Shown here in pieces: positions 51,294 through 59,667 of a stretch of 64,000 bases of DNA. Within the stretch, counting starts at the first letter, position 1. Each line of letters starts with the position of its first letter. Source of the stretch: Streptomyces sp. JH34. GTDB taxonomy: Bacteria; Actinomycetota; Actinomycetes; Streptomycetales; Streptomycetaceae. Both the position numbers and the translations under genes were made by a program. The stretch lies in the NCBI RefSeq assembly GCF_029428875.1, contig NZ_JAJSOO010000001.1:3348001-3412000 (forward strand), written 5' to 3'. The notes beneath the pieces are model-generated. The model was not told the DNA's origin. It made no database searches and saw only the letters and a program-made list of their open reading frames with translations.

Positions 51294-52871
51294 ATGCAAG
51301 ACGTGATCTCCGTATCCCACAACTCAGCGCGCGTCCGAAGGTTGTTGACGGCCGCAGGACTCGTCGCAGCCGCCCTGGCCGCTTCCCTTCCCGCCGGGGC
51401 AGCCGCCCGGGCCGCCGCCCCCGCATTCGTTTCGCCACCACGGCCGGCGACCGCAGCCGAAACCCGCACCGCCGCGTGGCTCGAGGCGCACCCGCAGCAG
51501 CCCGGACAGTTCTTCCGGGACCTTCCCAAGGGTGGTGACCTGCACAATCACCTCTCCGGCGCGGTGCAGACCGAGTACCTCATCCAGCTCGCGGCCGACG
51601 ACAACCTCTGTATCGACGCCACGACGACCGCCGTCGCCCCGCCGTGCGGCACCGGCAGCCGCCCGGCCGCGGACGCCCTGACCGATGCCGCCTTCCGGCA
51701 GAAGATCGTCCGGGCCTGGTCCATGCAGGACTTCCCGCAGGCCGAGTCCGGCCATGACCACTTCTTCGCGACCTTCGGGAAGTTCAGCGCGGCGACTTCG
51801 CACCGCGGGAAGATGCTGGCCGACGTGGCGGGCACCGCCGCGGCCCAGAACCAGACGTATCTGGAGACCATGGTCAGCCCCGCCTCGGCGGGAGCCCGGC
51901 AGCTGGCGACCGACGTGGGCTGGGACGCGGACCTGGCCTCCATGCACCGCAAACTGCTCGCCGGTGGACGGCTGGACCAACTGGTGACGGATGCCGGGAA
52001 GGAAGCCGACACGGCGGACGCCGAGTTCCGCGACACCGCGGCCTGCGCGACCGCGAACCCCCGTCCCGCATGCCGGATCACGGTGCGCTGGATCTCCCAG
52101 GTGTCCCGCAACAGCGTCCCGGAACGCGTCTTCACCCAGATCGCCCTGGGCCTCCGCCTCGCCGAACGCGACGAGCGGTTCGTCGCCGTGAACCTGGTCC
52201 AGCCGGAGGACGGCGAGATCTCCCTGCGGGACTACCGGCTGCACATGCGGATGCTGAACTACCTGCACGGCGTCTACCCCCGCGCCCACATCACCCTGCA
52301 CGCCGGCGAACTCGTCCCAGGCCTGGTGAAGCCCGAGGACCTCACCTTCCACATCGACGACGCCGTGCGCACCGGCCAGGCCGAGCGCATCGGCCACGGC
52401 GTCGACCTCGTACAGGAGGACGACTGGCGCAAGCTCGCCCGTGACATGGCGCGCCGCCAGGTCGCCGTGGAAGTCCCGCTCACCAGCAACGCGCAGATCC
52501 TCCAGGTCGACGGCGACGATCACCCGTTCCCCGTCTACCGGAAGTACGGCGTACCCGTCGTGCTGTCCACCGACGACCCGGGCATCTCACGCGGTGACAT
52601 CGGCCAGGAGTACCGCCGGGCCGCCCGCACCTACGGACTGGGCTACCCGGAGCTGAAGGACCTGGCCCGGGCCTCCCTGGAGTACGCCTTCCTGCCGGGC
52701 CGCAGCCTGTGGCGTCCCGACCCCGTACGCCAGGGCTGGCGTACGGTCCAGGAGTGCCAGGCACCGCAGTCGGCGCGCTGCGCCCGACTGCTCGCGAACA
52801 GCCCGAAGGCCCGCCTGGAATGGCGCCAGGAACAGTCCTTCCGCGCCTTCGAGGCCCGCTACTCCGGCTGA
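51294..52871 (+). CDS. Secreted adenosine deaminase family protein
   Basis: 525 residues. A long signal peptide (LLTAAGLVAAALAASLPAGA) precedes a TIM-barrel with zinc ligands GGDLHNHLSG, catalytic LHAGELVPG, IGHGVDLVQED and LSTDDPGISRG, the ADA and ADGF pattern. It would deaminate extracellular adenosine to inosine. Two possible disulfides are suggested by paired Cys in the region 100-115 and near CRITVRW and QECQAPQSARC. It overlaps the convergent ATPase gene by 13 bp. The start (ATG 51294) is somewhat uncertain. Confidence 0.87.
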   Translation: MQDVISVSHNSARVRRLLTAAGLVAAALAASLPAGAAARAAAPAFVSPPRPATAAETRTAAWLEAHPQQPGQFFRDLPKGGDLHNHLSGAVQTEYLIQLAADDNLCIDATTTAVAPPCGTGSRPAADALTDAAFRQKIVRAWSMQDFPQAESGHDHFFATFGKFSAATSHRGKMLADVAGTAAAQNQTYLETMVSPASAGARQLATDVGWDADLASMHRKLLAGGRLDQLVTDAGKEADTADAEFRDTAACATANPRPACRITVRWISQVSRNSVPERVFTQIALGLRLAERDERFVAVNLVQPEDGEISLRDYRLHMRMLNYLHGVYPRAHITLHAGELVPGLVKPEDLTFHIDDAVRTGQAERIGHGVDLVQEDDWRKLARDMARRQVAVEVPLTSNAQILQVDGDDHPFPVYRKYGVPVVLSTDDPGISRGDIGQEYRRAARTYGLGYPELKDLARASLEYAFLPGRSLWRPDPVRQGWRTVQECQAPQSARCARLLANSPKARLEWRQEQSFRAFEARYSG

Positions 52872-53329
52872 CGCCCCCACCCCGGCCCGGGGCAGGGCGG
52901 CACGGTGCACTCCGCCCACAGCACCTTTCCGCCCTGCCCCGGCAGTCCGCCCCTGATCGGGTACGCGCCCCAGCTCTCCGCGCACTCCCGTACGAGATGG
53001 AGCCCGCGCCCCCGCTCGGCAAGGACGTCCGGCTCGTCCGGGTCGCCGCCGCAGAAGGGAGCGGGGATCTGCGGATTGCTGTCCCACACCCCGACCCGCA
53101 CCCGGTTCCGCCCCGCCCCGCGCAGCCGGAGCGAGTACGGCCCCGAGGAGTGCCGGTACGCGTTGGTGACCAGCTCACTCGCCAACAGCTCGGCCGTGTC
53201 GATGAGATCCCTCATCCCGTGCACCCGCAGGACGGTCCGCAGAGTCGCCCGCGCGATCCCGGGCCCGCGCGGATCCGGCGGAAGTTGGAGGGTGTACGCC
53301 CAAGGCGGCGTTACGGTGGCCAGAACCAT
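52859..53329 (-). CDS. RsbW-like ATP-binding protein, second locus
   Basis: 156 residues with the HATPase_c fold: DTAELLASELVTNAYRHSSG as N box, VGVWDSNPQIP as G1, and ERGRGLHLVRECA as G2. The C-terminus is KVLWAECTVPPCPGP. It is related to the protein at 20,061 but not closely. It is divergent from the XRE gene across about 200 bp, the mirror image of the first locus. Confidence 0.86.
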   Translation of the reverse strand: MVLATVTPPWAYTLQLPPDPRGPGIARATLRTVLRVHGMRDLIDTAELLASELVTNAYRHSSGPYSLRLRGAGRNRVRVGVWDSNPQIPAPFCGGDPDEPDVLAERGRGLHLVRECAESWGAYPIRGGLPGQGGKVLWAECTVPPCPGPGWGRQPE

Positions 53330-53469
53330 GGAAGTCTCCGTTCACGGAGGAGCGGTGGAGGTGTGTCTCGCAGGGCCCGGTGACGAGACCGCTCCGTCGA
53401 GCGGGGTACTTCCGGGCGGGTGGCCTGGGTCCAACGTAGCCAGCTCTGGATAATGCATTAACCGAAAGC

Positions 53470-53479
53470 TGAGTAATGA
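53470..53479 (+). promoter_or_regulatory. Element TGAGTAATGA upstream of the second XRE gene
   Basis: TGAGTAATGA begins 62 bp and ends 52 bp before the XRE start, matching TGAGTAACGA at the same distance from the first XRE gene. It sits next to an AT-rich stretch (TGGATAATGCATTAACCG) and is followed by GAACTACCACTC. Promoter or operator; inferred from the comparison. Confidence 0.4.
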
Positions 53480-53531
53480 GTGAACTACCACTCGTCCGGG
53501 TGACGAGGCGTTCGAGGGGGCGAGCCGACCG

Positions 53532-54377
53532 ATGAGAACCAATCCGACAGGCCGCCAACTGCGTCTCGGCTGCGAACTGCGCAAGCTCCGTGAACGCGCG
53601 GGCCTGACCGCGACACAGGCAGGCCAGCTGCTGGGCGTGAAGCAGAACCAGATCAGCAACATGGAAGCCGGGCGCGTGGGCGTCAGCCCGGAGAGGGTCC
53701 GCACGCTCGCCGGCCACTACCGGTGCGCGGACACAGAAGTAGTCGCGGCCCTCTGTGACATGACCGCCGACCGCACACGCGGCTGGTGGGAGGAGTACCG
53801 GGAGATCCTGCCCGCGCCGCTTCTGGATCTCGCGGAGAGTGAGCACCACGCGGAAGGGCTGCGCACTGCGGTCACCGTCCACATTCCCGGGCTCCTCCAG
53901 ACACCGGAGCACGCCCGGGAGATCTTCCGCCAGGACGCCCCGGAACTATCGCCTCCCGATATCGAGCACCGTGTCTCGTACCGCATCAAACGGCAGGCCG
54001 TGCTGTTCCGGGATGCCCCGACCGCCCAGCACGTCGTCATCCATGAGGCAGCGTTGCGGATGCAGTTCGGCGGGCCGGAGGTGACGCGTCGCCAACTGGG
54101 GCATCTGGTGGAGATGAGCGAGCTCGATCACGTCGTGCTCCAGGTCCTCCCGTTCTCGGCCGGAGCCTTCGCCGGATCAGGGCAGTCGATCTACTACATC
54201 CACGGTGCTGTACCGCAGCTCGACAGCGTCAACCTGGATCAGTCCCACGGTCCCGTCTTCCTGGACGAGGAAACGCAGTTGCAGAAGTACCGCGTCCTGC
54301 TGAGCCGGATCGAGGCCATCGCGCTCGCACCCGAGACGTCACGCGACTTCATCCATACCGTCGCCCGAAATCTGTGA
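53532..54377 (+). CDS. XRE-family regulator with DUF5753 domain, second locus
   Basis: 281 residues. Helix-turn-helix LTATQAGQLLGVKQNQISNM, then the DUF5753 domain (VHIPGLLQTPEHAREIFRQD, LQVLPFSAGAFAGSGQSIYY). Same architecture as the gene at 18,996 but with only moderate similarity, so an old paralogue. It is followed by two DUF397 genes. ATG after GAGGGGG. Confidence 0.9.
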   Translation: MRTNPTGRQLRLGCELRKLRERAGLTATQAGQLLGVKQNQISNMEAGRVGVSPERVRTLAGHYRCADTEVVAALCDMTADRTRGWWEEYREILPAPLLDLAESEHHAEGLRTAVTVHIPGLLQTPEHAREIFRQDAPELSPPDIEHRVSYRIKRQAVLFRDAPTAQHVVIHEAALRMQFGGPEVTRRQLGHLVEMSELDHVVLQVLPFSAGAFAGSGQSIYYIHGAVPQLDSVNLDQSHGPVFLDEETQLQKYRVLLSRIEAIALAPETSRDFIHTVARNL

Positions 54378-54384
54378 GGGATCC

Positions 54385-54576
54385 ATGATGTCCGCACTCG
54401 CATGGCAGAAGTCGTCCTACTGCGCCCAAGGCAATTCGTGTGTACACGTCGCGACCGACCACGGCTCCGTGGCCCTCACCGAGAGCGGCGACCCCAGCGG
54501 CGCGATACTCCGGACGAGCCCCGCCGCCTGGGCGGCCCTGATCCGCACGGTCAAGGAGCACCAGGACCGTGCCTGA
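54385..54576 (+). CDS. DUF397 protein, first of two in tandem
   Basis: 63 residues: MMSALAWQKSSYCAQGNSCV, then VALTESGDPSGAILRTSPAA and a C-terminal helix. DUF397 pattern with W-x-KSS. Starts 7 bp after the XRE gene, with GAGGG ahead. Its end overlaps the next gene by 8 bases. Confidence 0.88.
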   Translation: MMSALAWQKSSYCAQGNSCVHVATDHGSVALTESGDPSGAILRTSPAAWAALIRTVKEHQDRA

Positions 54577-54808
54577 CGTCCCCGCCGGCCTCACCTGGAC
54601 CCGTGCCGCGCCGGAGGACGCCGAGGGGCCCGGCCCCTGGATCGAGATCGCGTTCGGCCCCGGGGAACTCGTGTACCTGCGCGGGACCGGCGATCCCGGG
54701 ACGGTGGTCACCACCACGGCACAGAAGTGGGAGGCGTTCGCCAAGGGCGTCGTGGCGGGCGAGTTCGATCACTTCGGCGAGGCCCAAGCCCCCCTCACGG
54801 ACGGCTGA
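54569..54808 (+). CDS. DUF397-like protein, second of two in tandem
   Basis: 79 residues: MPDVPAGLTWTRAAPEDAEG at the start (GTG start read as Met), VYLRGTGDPGTVVTTTAQKW in the middle, and a C-terminal FAKGVVAGEFDHFGE that matches the DUF397 ending. The family's KSS segment is replaced by TRAAPED, so it is a diverged member. GTG after AAGGAG. The 3' end overlaps the convergent TetR gene by 14 bases. Confidence 0.8.
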   Translation: MPDVPAGLTWTRAAPEDAEGPGPWIEIAFGPGELVYLRGTGDPGTVVTTTAQKWEAFAKGVVAGEFDHFGEAQAPLTDG

Positions 54809-55367
54809 CGCTCCGCAGGCCCCGGTCGGCGAAGTCGATCAGCCACTCGAAGCTCTCGTCGATGTCGGCGCTCCACTGGAACCCGCCTCCCGCCTGCAGC
54901 GTGGCGAACCCGTGGAAGAGGCTGCGGAGCGTCCGCAGGGCGTTGTCCACGTCCGGCTCGGCGATCTCGTAGCCGCGCAGGACCGCCGTGAACGCGTCGA
55001 GCAGCCGTCGGCCCGCGATGGCCAGCGGATCGTCCGGTCCGGAAGGCTCCTGTCCGAGTGTCGCGGCGTAACGGCCCGGGTGCTCCACGACGAAGGCACG
55101 GAAGGAGCGCGCGGCGGCGGCGAGGGCGTCGCGGCCCGCATACCCCTGCACCGCGACGCCGACGGCCTCGGCGGCCTCGGCCATCGCCAGCTCCGCGATC
55201 CGCCGGTTGAGGTCCTCCAGGCCGCTGACGTGCTTGTACAGCGACGGGGTGCGCACACCCACCCGCTCGGCCAGCAGGCCCATCGTCAGGCCGGCGTGGC
55301 CCACCTCGTCGGCGAGTGCGGCACCGGCCGCGACCACGGCCGCCGGGTCCAGGCCGGCCCTAGGCAC
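54795..55367 (-). CDS. TetR-family regulator with WHG-type C-terminal domain
   Basis: 190 residues. The helix-turn-helix region is GLTMGLLAERVGVRTPSLYK then HVSGLEDLNRRIAE. The C-terminal domain (LRSLFHGFATLQAGGGFQWS) contains the HGF-type motif of the WHG domain. The GTG overlaps the stop of the hydrolase gene by 8 bases, so it is the second gene of the operon and probably represses it. Twin palindromes upstream of the hydrolase are its likely targets. Confidence 0.88.
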   Translation of the reverse strand: MPRAGLDPAAVVAAGAALADEVGHAGLTMGLLAERVGVRTPSLYKHVSGLEDLNRRIAELAMAEAAEAVGVAVQGYAGRDALAAAARSFRAFVVEHPGRYAATLGQEPSGPDDPLAIAGRRLLDAFTAVLRGYEIAEPDVDNALRTLRSLFHGFATLQAGGGFQWSADIDESFEWLIDFADRGLRSVSRP

Positions 55368-56196
55368 GGGCGGCGTCCGACCGGAGGAAGCCGAGCACGA
55401 GCGAGACGACCTGGTCGGGGAACTGGTCGTGCGGGTAGTGCCCGGCGCCCTCGATCATCTCGAGGCGCCCGAGTCCGGACGGCAGGGCGTCGACGATCGC
55501 GGAGCCCTCGCCGTGCGGGTCGGCCCAGTCGGGGTCGAGCGTGCCCATCACGACCAGGACCGGGCAGCGGACCTTGCCGAGCTGCGCTCCGGCGTCGACC
55601 GGGGCGCTGCGGCCCATGCCCTGCATGGCCTTCATCCGGCCGGGCTCACGCAGCCGGGATTCGATGCGGCCGAGCCGCTCGGACCAGTGGGCCGGCTTCA
55701 CGCCGGGGTAGGCCACGTCGAGGTACGAGCGCCAGAGCGGCACACTGCCGAACAGCCCCGCGCCGAGCAGCCGCAGCATGCCCTGCCTGAAGCGCCTGAC
55801 CTTCAGATCGCCGAGTGCGATCGACTGCTTGCGGGTGAAGGGCGCCAACTCGACGACGCCGGTGACCAGGGAGGGCTCCCGGGCGGCGGCAATGGTGGCG
55901 GCGCCGCCGGAGACCGAGTGCCCGACGATCACGGCCGGCCCACCCAGGTGGCGGACCACGGCGAGCAGGTCACCGGCGATGGCGGTGCGGTCCCAGGCCG
56001 GCCAGTCGACGCTCGACTCGCCGCAGCCGCGCAGATCGACCGCGGCGACGCGATGCCCCGCCGCCACCAGCGCCGGGATCACCTCGCGGTACGCGGCACG
56101 GCTGTCGCCCATGCCGTGCGCGAGGACGATCAGCGGGCCGGACCCCGACACCTCGTAAGCGATCGTGCCGCCGTCGACGGCAAGGAATTCGGTCAC
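55360..56196 (-). CDS. Alpha/beta hydrolase controlled by the adjacent TetR
   Basis: 278 residues. Oxyanion segment LAHGMGDSRAAYREVI, nucleophile elbow VGHSVSGGAA (Ser), acid in VMGTLDPDWADP and His in EGAGHYPHDQFPD. The triad is complete; it resembles epoxide-hydrolase-like or esterase members. The substrate may be the TetR ligand or a xenobiotic. Starts 20 bp from the nearer operator. Confidence 0.87.
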   Translation of the reverse strand: MTEFLAVDGGTIAYEVSGSGPLIVLAHGMGDSRAAYREVIPALVAAGHRVAAVDLRGCGESSVDWPAWDRTAIAGDLLAVVRHLGGPAVIVGHSVSGGAATIAAAREPSLVTGVVELAPFTRKQSIALGDLKVRRFRQGMLRLLGAGLFGSVPLWRSYLDVAYPGVKPAHWSERLGRIESRLREPGRMKAMQGMGRSAPVDAGAQLGKVRCPVLVVMGTLDPDWADPHGEGSAIVDALPSGLGRLEMIEGAGHYPHDQFPDQVVSLVLGFLRSDAARA

Positions 56197-56216
56197 GACG
56201 TCCCCCAGAGCGCTTG

Positions 56217-56251
56217 GCTAATGTTCTTAGCTAAAAGCTAATGTCATTAGC
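56217..56251. promoter_or_regulatory. Twin TetR-type operators
   Basis: GCTAATGTTCTTAGC (56217-56231, imperfect) and GCTAATGTCATTAGC (56237-56251, perfect 15-bp palindrome about a central T). The centres are 20 bp apart, two helical turns, so two dimers would bind the same face. AT-rich against the background. They lie between the hydrolase start and the next gene. Confidence 0.8.
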
Positions 56252-56291
56252 CCCCACTGTCAACGGCGAGCCCGGAGCCGGTCGGGGATCC

Positions 56292-57020
56292 TCAGCCGGA
56301 GATCCAGATCTCCTCCATGAGATCCGTGGCGGCGCGGGTGTGGCGGACGCGGAACACCGACGTCCGCACCTTCCTCCGCCTCCACGGGCGGTGGACACCG
56401 AGGATCAGCTCCCCGAGGCCGCCCCAGTACGTCGCGGCGGGGTCGTCCGGGTCGTAGGCGACATCGGCGTCCTTCGCGGCCTGCCCGGTCACGCCGCAGG
56501 CGTCCAGGACGGCCCGCGGGTCGCCCTCCAGCGTCCAGCGCGACGGGTCGTCCTCGCCCGGCCAGCCCTCGGAGTGCACCACCTCGAAGCCGGGCACCGC
56601 CCAGGCCACCTCTTCATGGGTCTCCCCGCGGTCGGTCACGGCCCCGCCGATGACCTTCGCCCCGGGGAAGCGCTCCGCGAGCGCCCTCACCTGCTCCAGC
56701 ACCGGCCACGTGTTCCCGTCGTCCGCCAGGGCGGGGTCCGAGATGCCGATGACGTCGCCCCACCGTCCGACCTGGATCCGGTCCAGGTCGTCGCGGGTGG
56801 CCGGAGAGAGCCCGTCGCTGATGTTCCGTTCCCCGTCGCACTCCAGGACCTCGTCGACCGTTCCGAACGAGGCGGCGAACTCCCGTGCGCCATCGGCGTC
56901 GTTGGGTGGCATGCCGTCCGGGAGGTCCGGGAACGGCGGCAGCACCACCGTGATCGTGTGCCGGCCCGACCCGCGCACCCGTGCGTGCGACGGGCAGGTC
57001 CAGAAACTGGTTTCCGTCAT
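56292..57020 (-). CDS. DUF6333-like protein of unknown function
   Basis: 242 residues beginning MTETSFWTCPSHARVRGSGR, with VVLPPFPDLPDGMPPNDADG and a C-terminal GGLGELILGVHRPWRRRKVR. I believe this is the Streptomyces-restricted DUF6333 family but cannot confirm the number. No signal peptide, no catalytic motif. The ATG at 57020 is chosen since 12 upstream in-frame residues look non-coding. Divergent from the large surface-protein gene. Confidence 0.7.
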   Translation of the reverse strand: MTETSFWTCPSHARVRGSGRHTITVVLPPFPDLPDGMPPNDADGAREFAASFGTVDEVLECDGERNISDGLSPATRDDLDRIQVGRWGDVIGISDPALADDGNTWPVLEQVRALAERFPGAKVIGGAVTDRGETHEEVAWAVPGFEVVHSEGWPGEDDPSRWTLEGDPRAVLDACGVTGQAAKDADVAYDPDDPAATYWGGLGELILGVHRPWRRRKVRTSVFRVRHTRAATDLMEEIWISG

Positions 57021-57175
57021 GCCCGCAACCGTAACGTCGTGAATCCGACGACACACCGGCCGAAACCCCGTGCGTCCAGGGCCAGTTGCGCTCTAGTCTG
57101 GCGCGGCCGGCGTCGACGACCACGGGGGCCACCGACCCGGCCCATCCCATCCTGGGCCCCCCAGGAGAATTCGAC

Positions 57176-59494
57176 GTGACCCAGTTCATACGACTGCCGC
57201 AACGGCGCGTATGGGCCCGCGGCGTCCTCGCCCTGGCCTGTACAGCTGTCATGACCATGACCGGCTTTCCCTCGCTCGGCACCGCGGAGGCGGCCAAGCC
57301 GCCGGCGCTCAAGCCCGGCAAACGATGCGACGAGCTGTTCGGCCTCAAGGGAACTCCCGCCAAGCAGCTCCCCCAGGCCGACGCCTCGCGCGTCAAGGAC
57401 CTGTGGGACCAGTACCCGTACGTGAACCCCGGCATGGAGTTCGACGGGCTCAACCCCACCCAGCAGGAGCTGGAAGCCGCCGGGAAGGACTACAAGAAGT
57501 ACCCGCACAGCGACCCGCGTCGCATCTACGCCCGCTTCAACGCCCAGAAGCGGTGGACGAACTTCGACGACTACCTCACCAAGCAGTACATCCCCAACCA
57601 GGGCAACGACCCACGCGGTGAGGCGTTCGAGAAGAAGGTCGTCAAGGAGATGGGCCTCACCGGCCCGGACTGGATCTGCCAGAAGGAGGTGTACTTCACC
57701 GACCCGGACACCGGCGAGCGCCACAAGCGGGTCCTGGACGCGTACAACAAGAAGTCCCGCGAGATCGTCGAGATGAAGTCGAACGGCAAGCCGGACGCGT
57801 CCCAGACCCCCGCCGACAAGGCCTGGGCCCGTCACAAGGGCTGGAAGTCCTACAAGTACACCTTCGTCTTCGGGGAGGAGCAGAAGAGCGAAGCCCGCAC
57901 CTTCATGAAGGACATGAAGCAGACCGCGGGCAAGGACGCGGTGGGTCGTGAGCGGGTGCGGGAGTACAACTTCCACTCCGACCACAAACCGCAGGCGCCC
58001 AAGGCGGCCCAGAACGGCCCCTACCGGCGCAACGACCAGTTCCTGTCCAACGGCGCGGGGAAGAACACCGGATCGCGGGGCGGCGGCAACGACCTGATCC
58101 GGCAGTCGCCGCCCAACCCGAAGACCCTCAAGGACCAGCTCGACCGCATCAGGGCGAACGACCCCCAGGGCCGGATGCCCAGGGGCCCCGGCGGCATCGA
58201 CTTCTCCACGCTGGACCTGCGGTACATCGGCGAACCCGTCAAGGGCGAGGGCCTGAACTACGCCTTCTCCGCGAAGAAGGTCGACGACGAGTACGCGGCC
58301 GGCTGGGGAGGCCAGGAGAAGGCGCAGCTCATCTCGGACGCGTTCTTCACCTGGCTGGCGCTGACTCCGGACAAGTTCTGGGTGAACCTGAACCCGGACG
58401 AGCCCGACCGGGTGATGGACTCCGCGTTCGGGAAGACCGACGCCGGCCGGGTCCTCCTCGAGGCCGACCTCCAGATGAAGCACGACTTCTTCAAGGCGAT
58501 GGACCCCGAGACCGACCTCGGCGAACAGTTCTGGGCGTCCCTGCCGAAGGTGAACGGCCGGCCCTGCTTCACGGGGATCCGCAACTGGATCGAGCCGAAG
58601 ACCGCGTCGGTCCGCGAGCAGGACGGCGGCATCTACATCCTCGACGCCCCCCTGCGGCTGAAGTCCACACCGCAGGACTTCGACACCGACCCCGGCGGTG
58701 AGCAGATCTGCGACCCGACCGAGGCGGAACGGGACCAGGCACAGCAGGTCATCGACCGGATGATCGTCCCCGAGGTCGAGAAGACCATCAACACGGCACC
58801 GCAGTACGCGGACCTGCGCAGCGTCTACACCGCCCGGGTGGCCGCCGAGTACATCCGCCAGCAGGACGCCGGGTCCGCCACCGACTACCACGACGTCATC
58901 AACGGCAACGACGTGTCCAAGTGGCCGCTGCGCGCCCCCCACCAGGACTGGGACAAGAACGAACTGTTCCAGGAGTACCGGAAGATCTTCCTCGACGGGG
59001 AGTTCCAGTACGACGTGGACACCGACGAGGGCGTGATGGTCTACATCGTCGGCGGAGTCGACTTCTCCAAGCAGCCCAAGCGCAACCTGGACCCGGTGCG
59101 CTTCAAGGCCGAGCACCCGTACAAGCCCCGCACCGCGCAGTTCGCCGTCGGGCAGATGACCGACGACGCGGACCAGGACGGCAATGTGATGCTCGGCGGG
59201 AACACCGCCGGAGAGTCCACCGGCGGCGACGAGGACCCCGCTCCCACACCCACCCCGACAGACAAGCCCACCGACGAACCGACCGACAAGCCGACAGGCA
59301 CCCCGTCACCCTCCACCGCACCGGGTGGCAACGACGGAAAGCCCACGCCACCCGCCCAGAACCCCGACGGCAACCTCGCCGGCACCGGTTCCGACACCCC
59401 CGTCGGCCTCATCACCGCCATCGCAGCCGTCCTGGCGGCAGCCGGTGGAGCCCTGACCTGGTGGATGCGCCGGCGCCGGGTGCGGCAGAGCTGA
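57176..59494 (+). CDS. Surface protein with LAxTG sorting signal and PD-(D/E)XK-like segment
   Basis: 772 residues. Signal peptide RRVWARGVLALACTAVMTMT, then a mature part. Residues 147-201 hold RGEAFEKKVVKEMG (Glu149, Glu152), RVLDAYN (Asp188) and IVEMKSNGK (Glu199, Lys201), the order and spacing of a PD-(D/E)XK nuclease core. The middle (WVNLNPDEPDRVMD, TDAGRVLLEADLQMKHDFFK, IRNWIEPKTASVRE) resembles a domain I remember from other secreted bacterial proteins without a name. A Thr/Pro spacer precedes LAGTG (734-738), a membrane helix and a basic tail, for sortase E anchoring. The GTG follows AGGAG. Confidence 0.8.
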   Translation: MTQFIRLPQRRVWARGVLALACTAVMTMTGFPSLGTAEAAKPPALKPGKRCDELFGLKGTPAKQLPQADASRVKDLWDQYPYVNPGMEFDGLNPTQQELEAAGKDYKKYPHSDPRRIYARFNAQKRWTNFDDYLTKQYIPNQGNDPRGEAFEKKVVKEMGLTGPDWICQKEVYFTDPDTGERHKRVLDAYNKKSREIVEMKSNGKPDASQTPADKAWARHKGWKSYKYTFVFGEEQKSEARTFMKDMKQTAGKDAVGRERVREYNFHSDHKPQAPKAAQNGPYRRNDQFLSNGAGKNTGSRGGGNDLIRQSPPNPKTLKDQLDRIRANDPQGRMPRGPGGIDFSTLDLRYIGEPVKGEGLNYAFSAKKVDDEYAAGWGGQEKAQLISDAFFTWLALTPDKFWVNLNPDEPDRVMDSAFGKTDAGRVLLEADLQMKHDFFKAMDPETDLGEQFWASLPKVNGRPCFTGIRNWIEPKTASVREQDGGIYILDAPLRLKSTPQDFDTDPGGEQICDPTEAERDQAQQVIDRMIVPEVEKTINTAPQYADLRSVYTARVAAEYIRQQDAGSATDYHDVINGNDVSKWPLRAPHQDWDKNELFQEYRKIFLDGEFQYDVDTDEGVMVYIVGGVDFSKQPKRNLDPVRFKAEHPYKPRTAQFAVGQMTDDADQDGNVMLGGNTAGESTGGDEDPAPTPTPTDKPTDEPTDKPTGTPSPSTAPGGNDGKPTPPAQNPDGNLAGTGSDTPVGLITAIAAVLAAAGGALTWWMRRRRVRQS

Positions 59495-59525
59495 CCCGGT
59501 AGCCCACCTGACCGGCACACCACAG

Positions 59526-59560
59526 GCGGCTCCGCACCCGGCCCACGGGTGCGGAGCCGC
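59526..59560 (+). terminator. Hairpin terminator of the surface-protein gene
   Basis: A perfect 15-bp inverted repeat (GCGGCTCCGCACCCG with its complement) with a five-base loop, 31 bp after the stop. Confidence 0.85.
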
Positions 59561-59667
59561 TGCCACGAGCCGTCACCCCGCCGTTGACACCCGGGAGAGA
59601 CCGTTGGTTGGCTGGGACCGTGGCTGGGACCGGAGGCAACAAGCGCTGACGGGCCGGACTTTGGAGC

